NCBI GenBank assembly: GCA_902482615.1
Contig: CABTAA010000081.1
Coordinates: 1-7,163, forward strand
Source of the DNA: an uncultured Collinsella sp.
Lineage (GTDB): Bacteria; Actinomycetota; Coriobacteriia; Coriobacteriales; Coriobacteriaceae
Length of the DNA stretch: 7,163 nucleotides
Direction: 5' to 3'
The translations under genes were made by a program, and so were the position numbers. The notes beneath the pieces are model-generated. The model saw only the letters and a list, made by a program, of their open reading frames with translations. It had not been told where the DNA came from and made no database searches. This document shows positions 5,979 to 7,163 of the stretch, in pieces; position 1 is the stretch's first letter; every line of letters begins with the position of its first letter.

Positions 5979-6674
5979 CTATGCCTGCTGCCAGGTGTCT
6001 ACGAGCTCCTTGGCCGCGGCGTAGGGGTCATCGGCGCTGCAGACGGCACTCACCACAAAGAAGCCGTCGACGCCGGTGGCCTTAAGCTGCGGCAGGTCGG
6101 CCGTCTTGACGCCGCCGCCCACCACGATGGGCACGGGGCTTGCCGCGTGAAGTGCGGCCAGGTCCTCAAAGCTCTTGGTGATGATAGAGCCGTCGGCCGC
6201 GCGTCCGCAGTCGCGCTTGGTCTCGGTCTCGTGGAGTGGGCCGATGCCCAGGTAGTCGACTAGGCTCATGTCGGCGGTCTTGACGTACTCGAGCATCTCC
6301 TCGCAACGGGCCGAAAGGCCCACGATGGCGTCGGGACCCAGCAACTTGCGACAGACCTCGACGGGAATATCGCTTTGGCCCACGTGCACGCCGTCGACGG
6401 CAATACCCTGCTCGCGTGCGGCAAGCACACAGTCCAGACGGTCGTCGATCAGCAAGGCGACCTGACCGGTCTTGCCGGCCTGAGCGATTGCCTGCGCGGT
6501 GTCGCCGGTCAGCGCAATGATCTCGCGGGCGCTTGCCACCTTGGAGCGCACCTGGATGCAGGTAAAGCCGGCGTCGAGCGCCTGGGCCACCACATCGCCC
6601 ACGGGGCGCCCGAGCGTGTTTTCGGGGCCGAGTACCAGATAGGCCGAGATATCAAGGTTGTCGCGGATGCTCAT
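5979..6674 (-). CDS. thiE: Thiamine-phosphate synthase ThiE
   Basis: 231 residues, slightly longer than typical ThiE (about 210-220). The enzyme joins HMP-pyrophosphate and thiazole phosphate to give thiamine phosphate and pyrophosphate in the cytoplasm. TIM-barrel motifs are in order: QVRSK (41-45), LIDDR (75-79), DGVHVGQSD (94-102), VGLSAR (118-123), GIGPLHETETKRD (143-155), VVGGGVKT (184-191) and GFFVVSAVCSADDP (204-217). By family analogy, Asp78 and Asp102 would bind magnesium and Lys153 would contact pyrophosphate. The usual Asn of LINDR is Asp here. The start at ATG 6674 has AGGAGGA (6687-6681) 6 nt upstream and overlaps the stop of the preceding gene as ATGA, so translation is probably coupled. 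It is the last gene of the thiM operon and ends with two in-frame TAG codons two codons apart (GCA TAG GCA TAG). Confidence 0.95.
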   Translation of the reverse strand: MSIRDNLDISAYLVLGPENTLGRPVGDVVAQALDAGFTCIQVRSKVASAREIIALTGDTAQAIAQAGKTGQVALLIDDRLDCVLAAREQGIAVDGVHVGQSDIPVEVCRKLLGPDAIVGLSARCEEMLEYVKTADMSLVDYLGIGPLHETETKRDCGRAADGSIITKSFEDLAALHAASPVPIVVGGGVKTADLPQLKATGVDGFFVVSAVCSADDPYAAAKELVDTWQQA

Positions 6675-7012
6675 CGTGTTTCCTCCTGCTTCTTGATCTG
6701 TGCTTCCATGCGCTCGAGCTTGCCGGTCATGGTGTCGGTAAATCCGGGCCGGATATCGGCTTTGAGCACGACTTCGGTGCGGATGCCCTTGCTCGCCAAC
6801 ACAAAGGTTGCGTCGCGCACGACCTGCATGACCTCGTCCCAGTCGCCCTCGATCTCGGTGAACATCGAGGTGGTGCGGTTGGGAAGGCCGCTCTCGCGAA
6901 TGACGCGCACGACCTCGGCGACCTCGGCGGATAGCTCATCGCCGGTGCCGCATGGGGCGATGGCCACAGCGACGAGCGTGTTCATGCCGGCATTGGTTGC
7001 GGGCTCGGACAT
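6671..7012 (-). CDS. MTH1187/YqgV-family thiamine-binding protein
   Basis: 113 residues of the Thiamine_BP (former DUF77, MTH1187/YqgV) family. These are small ferredoxin-like-fold proteins that form oligomers; family members have been linked to thiamine or pyrimidine-precursor binding. Matching features: IAPCGTGDELSAEVAEVV (18-35), SGL with MFTEIEGDWDEVM (50-62), KADIRPG (84-90) and TMTGKLERME (94-103). The first nine residues are an extension before the usual start (M10), but GAGGAGG at 7027-7021 lies 8 nt before ATG 7012, while nothing similar precedes M10, so the longer form is preferred. It begins 3 nt after the thiM stop and overlaps thiE by 4 nt (ATGA). This position between ThiM and ThiE supports a thiamine-related role, perhaps sensing, storage or handing over of intermediates. 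No catalytic residues are known for the family, and its exact role is unknown. Confidence 0.9.
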   Translation of the reverse strand: MSEPATNAGMNTLVAVAIAPCGTGDELSAEVAEVVRVIRESGLPNRTTSMFTEIEGDWDEVMQVVRDATFVLASKGIRTEVVLKADIRPGFTDTMTGKLERMEAQIKKQEETR

Positions 7013-7015
7013 GGC

Positions 7016-7163
7016 CTATGCCTCCTCGAGGTCGAGCTGGTTGTTGGCGATGTCCTGGGCGGTTGCGCGGTAGAGCTCGTCGATAAAGGCGACCTTAAAG
7101 CTTGCCGGGGCGTCGGCGACAGCGGCGGCACGCGAGCCGGCAACGTTGTAGACGGCGGTGCCG
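7016..7163 (-). CDS. thiM: Hydroxyethylthiazole kinase ThiM, C-terminal fragment
   Basis: Only the last 48 residues are present; the rest lies beyond the right edge. The minus-strand frame ends in TAG at 7018-7016. The visible part runs from GTAVYNVAGSRAAAVADAP, through SFKVAFIDELYRATAQ, to QLDLEEA. It resembles the ThiM C-terminus: an Ala-rich helix, a segment where the family often has GPGSF (here APASF), and a final helix of the type VALLDALY. ThiM phosphorylates 4-methyl-5-(2-hydroxyethyl)thiazole, whose product is a ThiE substrate. That fits the downstream thiE and the 3-nt gap to the thiamine-binding gene. The call leans partly on context, because the kinase active site is outside the window. 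Confidence 0.72.
   Translation of the reverse strand, partial: GTAVYNVAGSRAAAVADAPASFKVAFIDELYRATAQDIANNQLDLEEA

Noticed and set aside
7013..7163. TPP riboswitch for the thiamine operon
   Set aside because: Such an element would lie upstream of thiM, beyond the right edge; the visible part is coding sequence with a 3-nt gap.

Overview
The window looks like bacterial chromosome of moderately high GC content. It carries strong Shine-Dalgarno sites, dense coding and no mobile elements. The gene content (tandem GGDEF/EAL proteins, a YjjU-type patatin and a thiM - thiamine-binding protein - thiE operon) suggests a gut actinobacterium of the Coriobacteriia, such as Collinsella. That assignment rests on gene style and recall, not on a marker gene.

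Layout from left to right. Positions 1-223 (minus) hold the N-terminal part of a flavodoxin-like FMN/Fe-S reductase cut by the window edge. Positions 298-1827 (minus) encode a GGDEF-PAS-degenerate GGDEF protein. Positions 1955-4672 (minus) encode a larger paralogue with GGDEF-PAS-degenerate GGDEF-third GGDEF-EAL architecture. The 127-bp gap between the two paralogues holds a perfect 13-bp inverted repeat plus a third half-site. Positions 4673-4996 are an AT-richer divergent intergenic region with several palindromic sites. Positions 4997-5866 (plus) encode a patatin-like phospholipase. A strong stem-loop follows at 5889-5934, between convergent genes. The right end (minus, transcribed leftwards) is a tight thiamine operon: the 3' end of thiM, an MTH1187/YqgV-type thiamine-binding protein, and thiE.

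The two c-di-GMP proteins share their first three domains and are clearly duplicates. One keeps only a predicted cyclase module, while the other adds an intact-looking EAL phosphodiesterase. Together they could set a local c-di-GMP level under control of a shared PAS-type sensor fold. The thiamine operon would phosphorylate the salvaged thiazole alcohol (ThiM) and couple it to the pyrimidine (ThiE), with the small protein binding thiamine or a related compound. No obvious wholly new system is visible. The least explained parts are the duplicated multi-GGDEF proteins and the repeat structure between them.
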